Source: Clostridia bacterium (GTDB lineage: Bacteria; Bacillota; Clostridia; Oscillospirales; CAG-272). Taken from it: 60,513 bases of DNA. Made by a program: the position numbers and the translations under genes. This document shows, one piece after another, positions 51,485-60,440 of this stretch (the stretch's first letter is position 1; each line of letters opens with the position of its first letter). The stretch covers positions 1 to 60,513 of the forward strand of contig JAFQPR010000078.1 of the NCBI GenBank assembly GCA_017411605.1. Direction: 5' to 3'. Under the pieces are notes generated by a model. That model worked only from the letters and a program-made list of their open reading frames with translations. It was not told the DNA's origin and did no database searches.

Positions 51485-53343
51485 AAAAAATAATAGATTT
51501 CTTGTGCAGTGAGCTTGGCAGATTCGTTATCGGAGCGGTATTTTTTATCAATGCGCTTGCGTTTGATATCAAACAGTTCTCCGTAGTATCTCTTATACTT
51601 TATATTTGTGCGCTTGCTACCTCGGGTTTTTCGGTGTACGTTGATGCGATTAAGGGACTTTTGCGCCGTGATTTTCTTGATGAAAAGTTCTTAATGTCGA
51701 TAGCTTCAATAGGCGCTATGATAATAGGTGAATACACCGAGGGCGTAGCGGTTATGCTATTCTTTTTGCTTGGTGAATTGTTTGAGCATAAAGCGGTCAC
51801 CAGCTCCAGAAAGAGGATTAAAAGCCTTCTTGATATCTGCCCCGATGAAGCGACCGTGGTTCGTGACGGTGAGGAAACGGTAGTTGATGCAGACGAGGTC
51901 GAGGTAGGCGATACGGTTATAATTAAAGCAGGGGACAGAGTGCCCGTAGATGCTATCGTTTTGTCGGGCTTTGCCGATGCTGATACCTCGGCGATAACCG
52001 GCGAGTCTGTACCACGGGCGGTAAGTCCGGGCAGTCATATTGAAAGCGGAAGCATAATTATCGGCGGAGCTCTGGTTTGCAGAGCAGAGAAGTGCGCGTC
52101 GGAATCAAGCGCTGTTCGTATCCTTGAAATGATAGAGAATGCAAACGAGAATAAAGCAAAGGAAGAGAACTTTATAACAGCGTTTTCGAGGGTATATACT
52201 CCGATAGTCGTGGGACTTGCGATACTTATAGCAATAATTCCTCCCGCATTCGGTCTTACCGAATGGAGCGACTCGGTATATAGAGCATTGATTTTCCTGG
52301 TAATATCCTGCCCTTGTGCTCTGGTAATCTCAGTTCCGATGGCATTCTTTGCGGGAATAGGCTCTGCTGCATCACGCGGGATACTATACAAGGGTGGAAA
52401 CTCGTTTTCTCCCGTTGCGAAAACAAAAACCGTAGCCTTTGATAAAACGGGAACACTTACCGTAGGTGAATTTTCTGTCATCGGTGTATTGGCTAACACT
52501 ATTCCCGAGGATGAGCTTCTTGAATATGCATCTGCGATAGAGCAGTATTCAAATCATCCTATCGCAAGGTCAATAGTGAAGAAAAGATCATCTTCACTCG
52601 CGGCACTTGACGTTAAAGAGCTTGCGGGCAGAGGCTCTGTCGGTATTGTCAACGGCAAAAGTATAGTAGTCGGAAACGTTCTGCTTATGAGTGATTTAGG
52701 CGTAAATCTGCCAAAAGAAGCTCTCTTAAGCGACAATTCCTTAGTTTTTGTTTCCATAGATAAAAACTTTGTTGGAGCAATAGAAATATCGGATAAAATC
52801 AAAAATGAAGCCCGAAATGCCATAAAAATGTTAAGAAAAGTTGGCGTATCGCGCACTTTAGTGCTTTCGGGGGATAAAAAGAGCCGAGCGGAAAGCATAG
52901 GCGCAGAGCTTGGAATTGATGAAATCAAGTCGGAGCTTCTTCCGGAAGATAAGTATGACTTGCTTAAGCGTGAGATAGATAAAAACAAAGGGAAAGTGAT
53001 GTACGTCGGGGACGGTATAAACGATGCTCCCGCGCTCGCTCTTGCCGATGTTGGCGTAGCTATGGGCGCTGTCGGAAGCGATAGCGCTATTGAGAGTGCC
53101 GATCTTGTCATAATGTCCGATAATCTCGAAAGACTTCCCGAAGCTATAATAATAGCGAGAAGGACCTTGCGTATCGCAAAGCAAAATATCGTATTTGCTC
53201 TCGGTGTAAAGATAGCTATTATGATACTTTCCGCATTTGGTATAGCGAATATGTGGCTCGCTGTATTTGCCGACGTCGGTGTCGCAGTGCTTGCTATACT
53301 TAATTCAATGCGCAATTTGATCGGTGGCAGGGCTGATAAATGA
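51481..53343 (+). CDS. cadA: Zn/Cd/Pb-exporting P-type ATPase
   Basis: 620 residues. P1B-type ATPase with TGES (173-176), CPC in the membrane (277-279), phosphorylation site DKTGT (321-325), GDGINDAPAL in the hinge and the HP-type N-domain. The last helices carry a Lys (LGVKIAIM) and MWLAVFADVGV, where the Asp is characteristic of the Zn/Cd/Pb subgroup. The N terminus starts directly at the membrane helices with no HMA domain; that function is supplied by the preceding 71-residue protein. It exports toxic metals across the membrane. It overlaps both neighbours by 4 bp. Confidence 0.95.
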   Translation: MKKIIDFLCSELGRFVIGAVFFINALAFDIKQFSVVSLILYICALATSGFSVYVDAIKGLLRRDFLDEKFLMSIASIGAMIIGEYTEGVAVMLFFLLGELFEHKAVTSSRKRIKSLLDICPDEATVVRDGEETVVDADEVEVGDTVIIKAGDRVPVDAIVLSGFADADTSAITGESVPRAVSPGSHIESGSIIIGGALVCRAEKCASESSAVRILEMIENANENKAKEENFITAFSRVYTPIVVGLAILIAIIPPAFGLTEWSDSVYRALIFLVISCPCALVISVPMAFFAGIGSAASRGILYKGGNSFSPVAKTKTVAFDKTGTLTVGEFSVIGVLANTIPEDELLEYASAIEQYSNHPIARSIVKKRSSSLAALDVKELAGRGSVGIVNGKSIVVGNVLLMSDLGVNLPKEALLSDNSLVFVSIDKNFVGAIEISDKIKNEARNAIKMLRKVGVSRTLVLSGDKKSRAESIGAELGIDEIKSELLPEDKYDLLKREIDKNKGKVMYVGDGINDAPALALADVGVAMGAVGSDSAIESADLVIMSDNLERLPEAIIIARRTLRIAKQNIVFALGVKIAIMILSAFGIANMWLAVFADVGVAVLAILNSMRNLIGGRADK

Positions 53344-53966
53344 GATATTATATGTTTAATAAGCCGAAAGGCTATCTCACTGCATGCAGTGATGCGAGGC
53401 AAAAAACTGTGATGGACCTTATCCCCGAGGATGAGCGAGAAGGACTTTTTCCCGTTGGCAGACTTGATAAGGATACCGAGGGATTTCTTATCCTTACCGA
53501 TGATGGGAAATTCAGCTTCAAGATAAGTGACCCTTCATACCGTGTAGAGAAAACATACGTATTTTGGGCAAAAGGTAAGTATACTGACGATAAACTCGAT
53601 GCTTTACGTCAAGGTGTTTTTATTAGTACGAAACGCGGAGATATAGAGGCAAGCTGCAAGGTGGAAAAGCTTGCGGAAGGTAAAGTATCCGATATAGCGA
53701 ATCTGCTTGATGAAAATCCCGCGCGCCTCATTTACACTCGATACGGCGAAGTTCCCGTCGTACGCCTTAAGATGACTATAACCGAGGGAAAAAAGCATCA
53801 GGTAAAGAAAATGGCAAAATCCGTAGGTCTTACAGTCGTTTACCTCGAAAGAATTGCTATTTGCGGCGTTTTTCTTGATAAAGACCTGCCCCGTGGTAAA
53901 TTCAGACCACTTTCAAGTGCAGAGCTTGAAACAATGATGAAAACTGTAATTATCGGAGATACATAG
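53340..53966 (+). CDS. RsuA-family pseudouridine synthase
   Basis: 208 residues. Catalytic segment GRLDKDTEGFLILTDDG and C-terminal EGKKHQVKKMAKSVG are typical of RsuA/RluB/RluE/RluF enzymes. No N-terminal S4 domain, as in RluE-like members. It modifies rRNA uridines; the exact target is unknown. Unusually, it overlaps cadA by 4 bp, so its translation is coupled to the metal-resistance operon. The SD is weak, which agrees with coupling. Confidence 0.88.
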   Translation: MRYYMFNKPKGYLTACSDARQKTVMDLIPEDEREGLFPVGRLDKDTEGFLILTDDGKFSFKISDPSYRVEKTYVFWAKGKYTDDKLDALRQGVFISTKRGDIEASCKVEKLAEGKVSDIANLLDENPARLIYTRYGEVPVVRLKMTITEGKKHQVKKMAKSVGLTVVYLERIAICGVFLDKDLPRGKFRPLSSAELETMMKTVIIGDT

Positions 53967-56372
53967 ATGAATTATAGGGAAATATTCGAAAAGCTTACCG
54001 ATGAGGAAAAAATCGCTCTGGTATCGGGTAAGGACTTTATGTATACCAACGGTATACCGCGACTTCGTGTAAAGTCGGTTTCTTTTTCCGACGGGCCGCA
54101 CGGACTTCGCAAGCAGATGGACGAATATGATAACGGGATAGCCTTAAGTGAGCCGTCAACGGCATTTCCTACCGCTTCACTCAGCGCCTGCAGCTTCAAT
54201 CCCGAGATGTTAAAAGAAATGGGTGAAGCTATAGCTGAGGAGTGTAAAAATTACGAGGTCGATCTTTTGCTTGGTCCCGGGACCAATATAAAGAGAAATC
54301 CTCTCTGCGGAAGAAATTTCGAATACTTTTCCGAGGACCCATATCTTGCGGGAAAAATGTCCGCGGCTCACATCAGCGGTGTAAAAAGTCGCGGTATAGG
54401 TGTTTCTCTTAAGCATTTCGCCTTGAACAATTCCGAGAATTTCAGATTTCTCGGTGACAGTATTGCTGATATGCGCGCTATGAGAGAGGTTTATCTTAAG
54501 CCGTTTGAAATCGCAGTAAAGGAAGCTGCGCCCGATACGCTTATGTGCGCCTACAATAAAATTAACGGTACGTTTTGTTCTGAAAACAAGTGGCTGCTTA
54601 ACGACATCCTCCGTGACGAATGGGGATTTGAGGGCGCAGTTATGACCGATTGGGGCGCTATGCACAACAGAGCTAAAGCTCTCGATGCGGGACTTGATCT
54701 TGAGATGCCGGGAGATACTACGGTGTGCCGTGCCGAAATATATAACGAACTCTCACGCGATGGCATAGCCTCTTCGCTTGATAAGTCCGCAAAAAGAATT
54801 TTAACGCTTGCCGAACGCTTTGCGGATAATAAAAAGACAGATGCTGATTTTGATGCTCATCACGAGTTAGCGGCGAGAATAGCAGAGGATTCCGCAGTTC
54901 TTTTGAAAAATGACGGTGCTTTACCGTTAAATTCTTCCGAAAGGTTCGCAGTTGTAGGAGAGCTCTTCGACAAAATGCGTTATCAAGGGGCTGGCAGCTC
55001 TATGATAAATGCAACGAAGGTTACGTCGCCGAAGCTTGCGTTCGATGAGCGCGGTATAAAATACGCCTATGCGCAAGGCTACCGAGAGAATAAGGCAGCG
55101 GTAGACGAAGAGCTTATTTCTGAGGCGTTAAAAACCGTGAGTGAATACGACAAGGTGCTTCTTTTCATCGGACTTACGGATAATACCGAAACTGAGGGAT
55201 GCGACAGAGAGAGTATGAAGCTTCCCGAAAATCAAGTAAAGCTTGCCGAAAAGATGCTCGAGCTTAATAAAAAAATAATTATCGTACTCTTCGGCGGCTC
55301 ACCGGTTGAGCTTCCGTTTGCAGATAAGGCATCCTCCATACTCAATATGTATCTTCCGGGTCAAAACGGCGGTACCGCTGTGGCAAATATTCTATTTGGT
55401 GACGTTAACCCTTCGGGCAGACTTGCCGAAACTTGGGTCAAAAGCTATTTGGCCATTCCAAACGGAGATACATATTCAAAGGAAGAGCGCGAGGTCTACA
55501 AAGAGGGAATCTACGTTGGATACAGATATCAACTATCATATCCCGAAAATATCAGATATCCCTTCGGCTACGGTTTGTCGTATACGACCTTTGAATACTC
55601 CGACCTCAAAATATCAAGCGACGGTGGGGTAATATCTGCTATCGTTACGGTAACCAATACGGGCGGTGCATTTGGCGGTGAGGTTATTCAGCTATATTCC
55701 TCAAAAAAGGACGGTGCCGTTGCAAGACCTGTAAGAGAGCTTCGCGCCTTTGATAAAATTTATCTTGCTCCGGGTGAGCAGAGAGAAGTGACTCTTTTTG
55801 TTCCCGAAAGTGCCTTAGCCGTTTATTCTATAGCAAAATCGCGCTACGTAGTAGAAGACGGAGAGTACGTATTTGAGATCGCAAAGGATTCTATGACGCC
55901 TATGCTTTCGGCTGTTGTTACTGTTTCAGGTGAGAAGCTTGAGAGCGAGAGCTATCCTACGCCCGAAGAAGTAGTCGGAATGACGGATGCGCAATTCGAG
56001 TCATTCAGCGGTGTGAAGATTCCCGAGGAAAAGCCCAAGCTTCCGCTTACTATGGAATCAAGATTTACAGATTTCAAACTCACGTTCTTCGGAAGAATAA
56101 TTTACAATGCCGTGCTATCAATGCCGAAAAGTCAGATTAAAGCAGCAAAAAAGCTCCCGGAAGGGAACGAAAGAGAAAATAGGATCAAGGGTGCGCTGTT
56201 CTTAAAGCATATGCTTGATTCAAACACTCCTAATTCTATGGCAATGAGCGCGGGCAAAACCCTTTCTTATAACCTTGCCGAAGCTCTTGTTCATCTCGGT
56301 AACGGAAAGATATTAAAGGCTATCGGTGCGATTTTCAGAAGAATTAAAGCGCCAAAGCTCCCGAAACAATAA
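53967..56372 (+). CDS. Glycoside hydrolase family 3 beta-glucosidase-like enzyme
   Basis: 801 residues. N-terminal barrel (about 1-280) with SDGPHGLRK, KH at 149-150 in LKHFALNNSE, and nucleophile Asp228 in VMTDWGAMH; alpha/beta sandwich (about 300-500) with GLTDNTETEGCDRE and a fibronectin-III-like domain (about 560-670). An extra C-terminal extension of about 120 residues (681-801), helical and rich in Lys at the end, is not part of the usual GH3 plan. No signal peptide, so it acts inside the cell on glucosides. Its ATG begins immediately after the stop of the RsuA-type gene, implying readthrough from the metal operon. Confidence 0.9.
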   Translation: MNYREIFEKLTDEEKIALVSGKDFMYTNGIPRLRVKSVSFSDGPHGLRKQMDEYDNGIALSEPSTAFPTASLSACSFNPEMLKEMGEAIAEECKNYEVDLLLGPGTNIKRNPLCGRNFEYFSEDPYLAGKMSAAHISGVKSRGIGVSLKHFALNNSENFRFLGDSIADMRAMREVYLKPFEIAVKEAAPDTLMCAYNKINGTFCSENKWLLNDILRDEWGFEGAVMTDWGAMHNRAKALDAGLDLEMPGDTTVCRAEIYNELSRDGIASSLDKSAKRILTLAERFADNKKTDADFDAHHELAARIAEDSAVLLKNDGALPLNSSERFAVVGELFDKMRYQGAGSSMINATKVTSPKLAFDERGIKYAYAQGYRENKAAVDEELISEALKTVSEYDKVLLFIGLTDNTETEGCDRESMKLPENQVKLAEKMLELNKKIIIVLFGGSPVELPFADKASSILNMYLPGQNGGTAVANILFGDVNPSGRLAETWVKSYLAIPNGDTYSKEEREVYKEGIYVGYRYQLSYPENIRYPFGYGLSYTTFEYSDLKISSDGGVISAIVTVTNTGGAFGGEVIQLYSSKKDGAVARPVRELRAFDKIYLAPGEQREVTLFVPESALAVYSIAKSRYVVEDGEYVFEIAKDSMTPMLSAVVTVSGEKLESESYPTPEEVVGMTDAQFESFSGVKIPEEKPKLPLTMESRFTDFKLTFFGRIIYNAVLSMPKSQIKAAKKLPEGNERENRIKGALFLKHMLDSNTPNSMAMSAGKTLSYNLAEALVHLGNGKILKAIGAIFRRIKAPKLPKQ

Positions 56373-56424
56373 AAATAAAACAAAAATGTTTTGTTCGAAT
56401 CACTGTGCCATTTGTTATTAAATG

Positions 56425-56469
56425 AAAAAACGAGTAAATCAAGGTAAAACTATGATTTACTCGTTTTTT
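56425..56469. terminator. Strong bidirectional terminator
   Basis: Arms CGAGTAAATCA (56431-56441) and TGATTTACTCG (56453-56463) flanked by A6 and T6. It closes the GH3 operon and the converging lipoprotein gene. Confidence 0.9.
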
Positions 56470-56535
56470 GTTTTAAATTATTCTTATTTTTTTTGCAAAA
56501 AAACAGTACAGCTTTATTTAAATTTATAGTAGGCG

Positions 56536-57273
56536 TTAATTATCTGCTTCAGTCCAATGGATGTTTACGCTCTCATTAAGACCTTCTGACCATTTTTCGT
56601 TCCAATTCTCGCCGGGAGCAGACACACCAAAGTAAATATCGGTCATATCATTTCCGTTAAACACCCACGAACCCATCTTTTCAATAGAAGAAGGGATTGT
56701 AATAGTTTTAAGACTTGTGCAGTTCTCGAATACAGAGCCTGTAATTTCCTTTACATTCTTGCCGAGGGTAACAGTTTCAAGCGCGGTGCAACCTTCAAAA
56801 GCACTTGCGTAAATGTACTCGGTAGCATCACCGATTACAACTGTTTGAAGATTCGTGCAACCTTCAAATGCGCTAACGCCAATGGTAACAACGTTCTTAC
56901 CGACGTTAACACTTGTAAGAGATGTTTGATTTTCAAAGGCATCATCGGAAATAAGTGTTACGCTGTCGGGAATATCAATAGAGGTGAGTTTCTTTTCGCT
57001 CTTAAATGCGCCGTATCCAATTTGAGTTACGGGAAGTCCTTTGTGCTTGGATGGAATAACGATATCGCCACCCGGGTATCCTGCACCAACTCTGTCAAGC
57101 TCGTATCCGGATTTGTCGTATGTGAGCTTGAATAGGAATTCATACTCAAAACTGCAAGCATCACAAATGCCATCTTCATTATCGTCAGCGTGGTTATCGC
57201 ATTCCTTATTGCAAGATGCAAGAAGGGTTACGCACATAATAGCGCAAATTAAAAATGCAAGAAAATTTTTCAT
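56536..57273 (-). CDS. BspA-type leucine-rich repeat lipoprotein
   Basis: 245 residues. Lipobox LLASC (Cys about 21); a small Cys/Asp segment CDNHADDNEDGICDAC, like a calcium-binding DxDxDG loop; then about five LRR_5/BspA repeats (about 85-215) of the form SIDIPDSVTLISDDAFENQ. The C terminus is a short cap. Surface exposed; ligand unknown. It is the last gene of the lipoprotein cluster on the minus strand. AAGGA precedes the ATG at a distance. Confidence 0.85.
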   Translation of the reverse strand: MKNFLAFLICAIMCVTLLASCNKECDNHADDNEDGICDACSFEYEFLFKLTYDKSGYELDRVGAGYPGGDIVIPSKHKGLPVTQIGYGAFKSEKKLTSIDIPDSVTLISDDAFENQTSLTSVNVGKNVVTIGVSAFEGCTNLQTVVIGDATEYIYASAFEGCTALETVTLGKNVKEITGSVFENCTSLKTITIPSSIEKMGSWVFNGNDMTDIYFGVSAPGENWNEKWSEGLNESVNIHWTEADN

Positions 57274-57495
57274 GGTGATTTTATTTTCCTTTGATTTGTT
57301 TATTGCTTTTATTCAATAAGCTCGTTGAAGGGCTTTATTAATCCTGAATTATAATAACTGTATTCAATTTTTCCGTAAGTTCCTGTTTTGAATCATCGGC
57401 TTTCTCCGCTTAGAGTAGCATACAACCATACCGCCAAATTGTATTTATCTGTTTCGGCAGCTTCTTCGGCTCGTTCCCATAATATTAATAATTAA
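57274..57495. other. Spacer between lipoprotein genes
   Basis: No gene or clear structure seen. AT-rich on both strands. It probably carries the promoter of the LRR lipoprotein, but no confident -35/-10 pair was found. Confidence 0.4.
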
Positions 57496-57906
57496 TTATT
57501 TTGCGGAATCCAAAATATCAAGCAACTCATTAATTTCCTCTTCCGTACATTCAACTGCGAAAATGTTTTTGACTTTGATATTTTTTCCCATAGGAGAAGA
57601 TATCGTGATTCCGTGCGTATGCAATCCGAAGGTGTATTTATCAATGCCGACATTGTATATCGGCTGACATTCACATACAGGATCAACGGTAGCTTTTCCT
57701 TCGATTGCTTTAACTAACTTTCCAAAAAAGTATTCGTCCTCAACTTTAGTATCGGTTTCACCTTTCAGTAGGATTGTTGGCGTTAATGTTCCGCAATTGA
57801 AATAGGCAACACCATTTTCTGCACCGACTTCAATTTTAGCGGTATCGCAACCGACAAAGGAAAGAATAAGTAAAAGCATAAAAAATATTGCAACTATTTT
57901 CTTCAT
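57496..57906 (-). CDS. Small lipoprotein of unknown function
   Basis: 136 residues. Lipobox SFVGC (Cys20); the rest is beta-rich with one Cys pair (CECQ) and a His-rich patch FGLHTHG. No family recognised. AGGAGGT lies upstream. It follows the 364-residue lipoprotein after 15 bp, so the two are co-transcribed. Confidence 0.7.
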   Translation of the reverse strand: MKKIVAIFFMLLLILSFVGCDTAKIEVGAENGVAYFNCGTLTPTILLKGETDTKVEDEYFFGKLVKAIEGKATVDPVCECQPIYNVGIDKYTFGLHTHGITISSPMGKNIKVKNIFAVECTEEEINELLDILDSAK

Positions 57907-57921
57907 TTTCGTTACCTCCTT

Positions 57922-59016
57922 TTACTCGGTTTCTATGTTCTTCTCGTAGAATATGTAGAAGCGCGAAAAATAGAATTTTGCCGTTTCTGCGTGGTCTATG
58001 CCATCAATTTTATCAAGCATCCAGCCAAATTCAAAATCCAACTTATCCGTTACTGTTTCAGTGGCTGTGCCGTGTAATACGGGACCATCCTCCCTTAGAA
58101 CGTAATATTCTGCAGAGTATAAAAACCTTGAATATAGCACATTTCCGCCGATTTCCTTCGCTTTGACGTGAGCTTTCAAGGACATACAGCTTTCTTGTTT
58201 GGTGCTTTGCGTTACAGTCGTTGTAATATCAAAATAATCCGATTTATCAAGTCCGTAATAATTGTATATTACACCGTAACGCTCAGACGTAGAATAGACA
58301 AGTCGTCTTTCGTCAGGCTTTTCTTCATCATTCGTGTAGTAAATATCGTAAACGACCTTGTCATTTTCCTTATAAAATTCAAGCTCAATATAACCGTTAT
58401 ATTTGTCATTACGCCGTCTTGTCAATCGCTCCCCGGAATAATAGAAGCCACGAGGATGTCCGTCTTTGTAATCATTCAAGAACAGCTGCATATTCGTCCA
58501 TTTTGAATCAACTGTAAAAAGATCGTTTGTAATCTCTGACGGCAACACCTCAAAGGTGTAATCTGATGCGCCTATCGTATCAGCAATCTTCGCATCCTTT
58601 TGTATGTTGGTGTTGTAATAGACGAATTTCATAGAGCCGTCGGCGCACTCTCCGAGGGCAACGTAGCAAAGGAAAATAGAATACCTGCCTTGTATATCGT
58701 GATTTCCGTTCTTACCTGCAAAGGCTTGCATAGCTGCCTCGATGTTATCACCGTTCACAAATTCTGTACCGAACTGACCGTCGTTGTAAAATTTGAGGCA
58801 AAAATCACCTTCGGAATCATACCAAGTCTTACCCGTAATTTCCGTGCCGGTAAATATCCACTCGGTAATGCTGTATTTTTCTTTTGCGACATCCAAAATT
58901 TCGTCCTCGGTGTATTCCACCATATCGGGATGGGTGGTAACGTCACCGAACAGAAAACAGGAGGACAGCGTGAACGTGGTTAGAAAAATAAGCAGTATAA
59001 TGCTTGTTTTTTTCAT
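57922..59016 (-). CDS. Lipoprotein of unknown function
   Basis: 364 residues. Lipobox LSSC (Cys20); an extracellular domain rich in Asp, Tyr and Glu with FYNDGQFG-type strand patterns that may form a lipocalin-like barrel. No known motif. The start at 59016 has GGAGG 6 bp upstream; an upstream in-frame Met at 59085 would overlap the previous gene. It sits 17 bp after the 166-residue lipoprotein. Confidence 0.75.
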   Translation of the reverse strand: MKKTSIILLIFLTTFTLSSCFLFGDVTTHPDMVEYTEDEILDVAKEKYSITEWIFTGTEITGKTWYDSEGDFCLKFYNDGQFGTEFVNGDNIEAAMQAFAGKNGNHDIQGRYSIFLCYVALGECADGSMKFVYYNTNIQKDAKIADTIGASDYTFEVLPSEITNDLFTVDSKWTNMQLFLNDYKDGHPRGFYYSGERLTRRRNDKYNGYIELEFYKENDKVVYDIYYTNDEEKPDERRLVYSTSERYGVIYNYYGLDKSDYFDITTTVTQSTKQESCMSLKAHVKAKEIGGNVLYSRFLYSAEYYVLREDGPVLHGTATETVTDKLDFEFGWMLDKIDGIDHAETAKFYFSRFYIFYEKNIETE

Positions 59017-59033
59017 ATCGAACCTCCTCTGCT

Positions 59034-59534
59034 TTAAGCCGTATAAATAACCTTTCCCGAAACGGATTTGAAATGAATCTTCCAATTATAGTTTTCAAAG
59101 CTGACGAGATTACCGCTCGTGCCCAGCCATTTACCGACTGTAACGTTGGTAATACCGAGATACGTTGTTTCGAAGGCTGCATCTCCCGCGGCGTTGCAGG
59201 CAATACTCATCGTATAGCCTTGATATTCTTCCTCGGTTTGACCGTCCCTGTAATAAATAACGTCGAAAATAAATACTACATCCTCATATAAAGCGAAATC
59301 GAGAACTCCGTTTATATTATAAGAGATCGAACCTTTTCCTCCCGCAAAAACACTACCGATATCAGTGGTAACATTTATGTATTTCCAATAGTTATACTCG
59401 TTCAACTCAATCTCGGTTCTTACGGGTATTTTTTCTTCTTTATCGGTAGAATTGGAGTTTTTGCATCCGGAAAAGATAAAGAGCGATAGTACAAGAAGTG
59501 TTATGATAAGCAATAGGGAAGTTAATTTTTTCAT
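59034..59534 (-). CDS. Small lipoprotein of unknown function
   Basis: 166 residues. Lipobox IFSGC (Cys24), a Lys/Glu linker and a beta-rich domain ending VSGKVIYTA. First gene of the lipoprotein run; GGAG precedes the ATG. Function unknown. Confidence 0.72.
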   Translation of the reverse strand: MKKLTSLLLIITLLVLSLFIFSGCKNSNSTDKEEKIPVRTEIELNEYNYWKYINVTTDIGSVFAGGKGSISYNINGVLDFALYEDVVFIFDVIYYRDGQTEEEYQGYTMSIACNAAGDAAFETTYLGITNVTVGKWLGTSGNLVSFENYNWKIHFKSVSGKVIYTA

Positions 59535-59615
59535 ATTATTTTCTCCGTTGTTCGGTGTTTTACAATCTACTTGTAATAACGTTAAAAATTTTTTAAGGTT
59601 TCAAGTAATCTAATG

Positions 59616-60098
59616 CTAAGCTATAGCAGCATTAATCAGCCTTTTTATCATCTCAAGCTTTTCCTTATCGTATACGTAGCTACTGCGAGGCTTTACGAAG
59701 TTTCCGCTGCCACGTTTTTCTTCGGAGTATCTTGGTATAAGCTGAATATGATAATGATTATTAGGGCCGTCGCACATCGTGCACATATAAACTCGTACGC
59801 AGCCGTATACCTCGCATATGATCTTCATAAATCTTTTTGCAAATCTGATAATCTTCTCGTTAATATAGTCGGGAGCTTCGCTCATATCGTGAAAATGCTT
59901 TATGGTGGAGATACACATATGTCCCGGGGCTCTTGGATTACCGACGAAAAAGCACTCGATGTCTTCGTCCTCATAAATAAGCTTATCTGAGTTGTCTCCA
60001 TAAAGCGCGCCTCCGCATTCTTTGTTAAAGCAGGTAGGGCAGATACCCATATCGGTAAGCTCTCCCGGGGAAAGCTTTAATAATTCTTCCTTTTTCAT
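59616..60098 (-). CDS. HIT-family protein
   Basis: 160 residues. The catalytic histidine triad appears as NHYHIQLIPR, with an N-terminal pair of cysteines (CPTCFNKEC) and an upstream CMCISTIKHFHD segment. HIT proteins hydrolyse or transfer nucleotides; the extra Cys residues and GalT-like LIPRYSEEKRG point to the GalT-related branch. Cytosolic. GGAG precedes the ATG and a consensus promoter lies upstream. Confidence 0.85.
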   Translation of the reverse strand: MKKEELLKLSPGELTDMGICPTCFNKECGGALYGDNSDKLIYEDEDIECFFVGNPRAPGHMCISTIKHFHDMSEAPDYINEKIIRFAKRFMKIICEVYGCVRVYMCTMCDGPNNHYHIQLIPRYSEEKRGSGNFVKPRSSYVYDKEKLEMIKRLINAAIA

Positions 60099-60128
60099 AT
60101 ATCGCTCCGTAAATAATATTGTAAAAGT

Positions 60129-60157
60129 ATTATAGCACGATTAATGATTTTAGTCAA
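60129..60157 (-). promoter_or_regulatory. Promoter of the HIT gene
   Basis: On the minus strand TTGACT (60152-60157), 17 bp, extended TGCTATAAT (hexamer 60129-60134). Confidence 0.75.
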
Positions 60158-60225
60158 CTGTGTAGGATAGTCCCAATTAAAATAAATATATACCCGTTAG
60201 AATTGATAAAATAAAACAAAAAACC

Positions 60226-60257
60226 ACCGAAAGTGGAGCAAAATTCCGCTTTCGGTG
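60226..60257 (-). terminator. Terminator after the 46-residue peptide gene
   Basis: Arms CACCGAAAG (60226-60234) and CTTTCGGTG (60249-60257) with inner GGA/TCC; on the minus strand a T-run follows. Confidence 0.75.
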
Positions 60258-60278
60258 ATTCTCTTGTTTAAATTTCGG

Positions 60279-60419
60279 TTATCCAAGATCGAAATCCCAA
60301 ATTCCGTCGTTATCCTCTTTGGGAGTCGTTTCGGTTCCGGGAGAAGTTGTTATGATGTCCGTATTGTCTACGAAAACAATCTCAAGCTCGGGTAACTCAT
60401 ATTTTTTTGTTATTTTCAT
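60279..60419 (-). CDS. 46-residue peptide of gut-Firmicutes type
   Basis: 46 residues, acidic C terminus (NDGIWDFDLG). The order K-x-Y-x-x-P-x-x-E followed by D-I-I-T-T-S resembles a class of very small proteins common in gut Clostridia that are sometimes suspected to be peptide precursors. No Cys and no modification enzyme is visible in the window. GGAG lies 8 bp upstream of the ATG; a second in-frame ATG at 60425 is too close to the SD. A terminator follows. Confidence 0.6.
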   Translation of the reverse strand: MKITKKYELPELEIVFVDNTDIITTSPGTETTPKEDNDGIWDFDLG

Positions 60420-60440
60420 AATCATTACTCCTTTCTTGGA

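Noticed and set aside
52554-53402. 282-codon antisense frame opposite cadA
   Set aside because: Entirely overlaps the well-supported ATPase; composition (Ser/Ile/Ala-rich) is that of a shadow frame.
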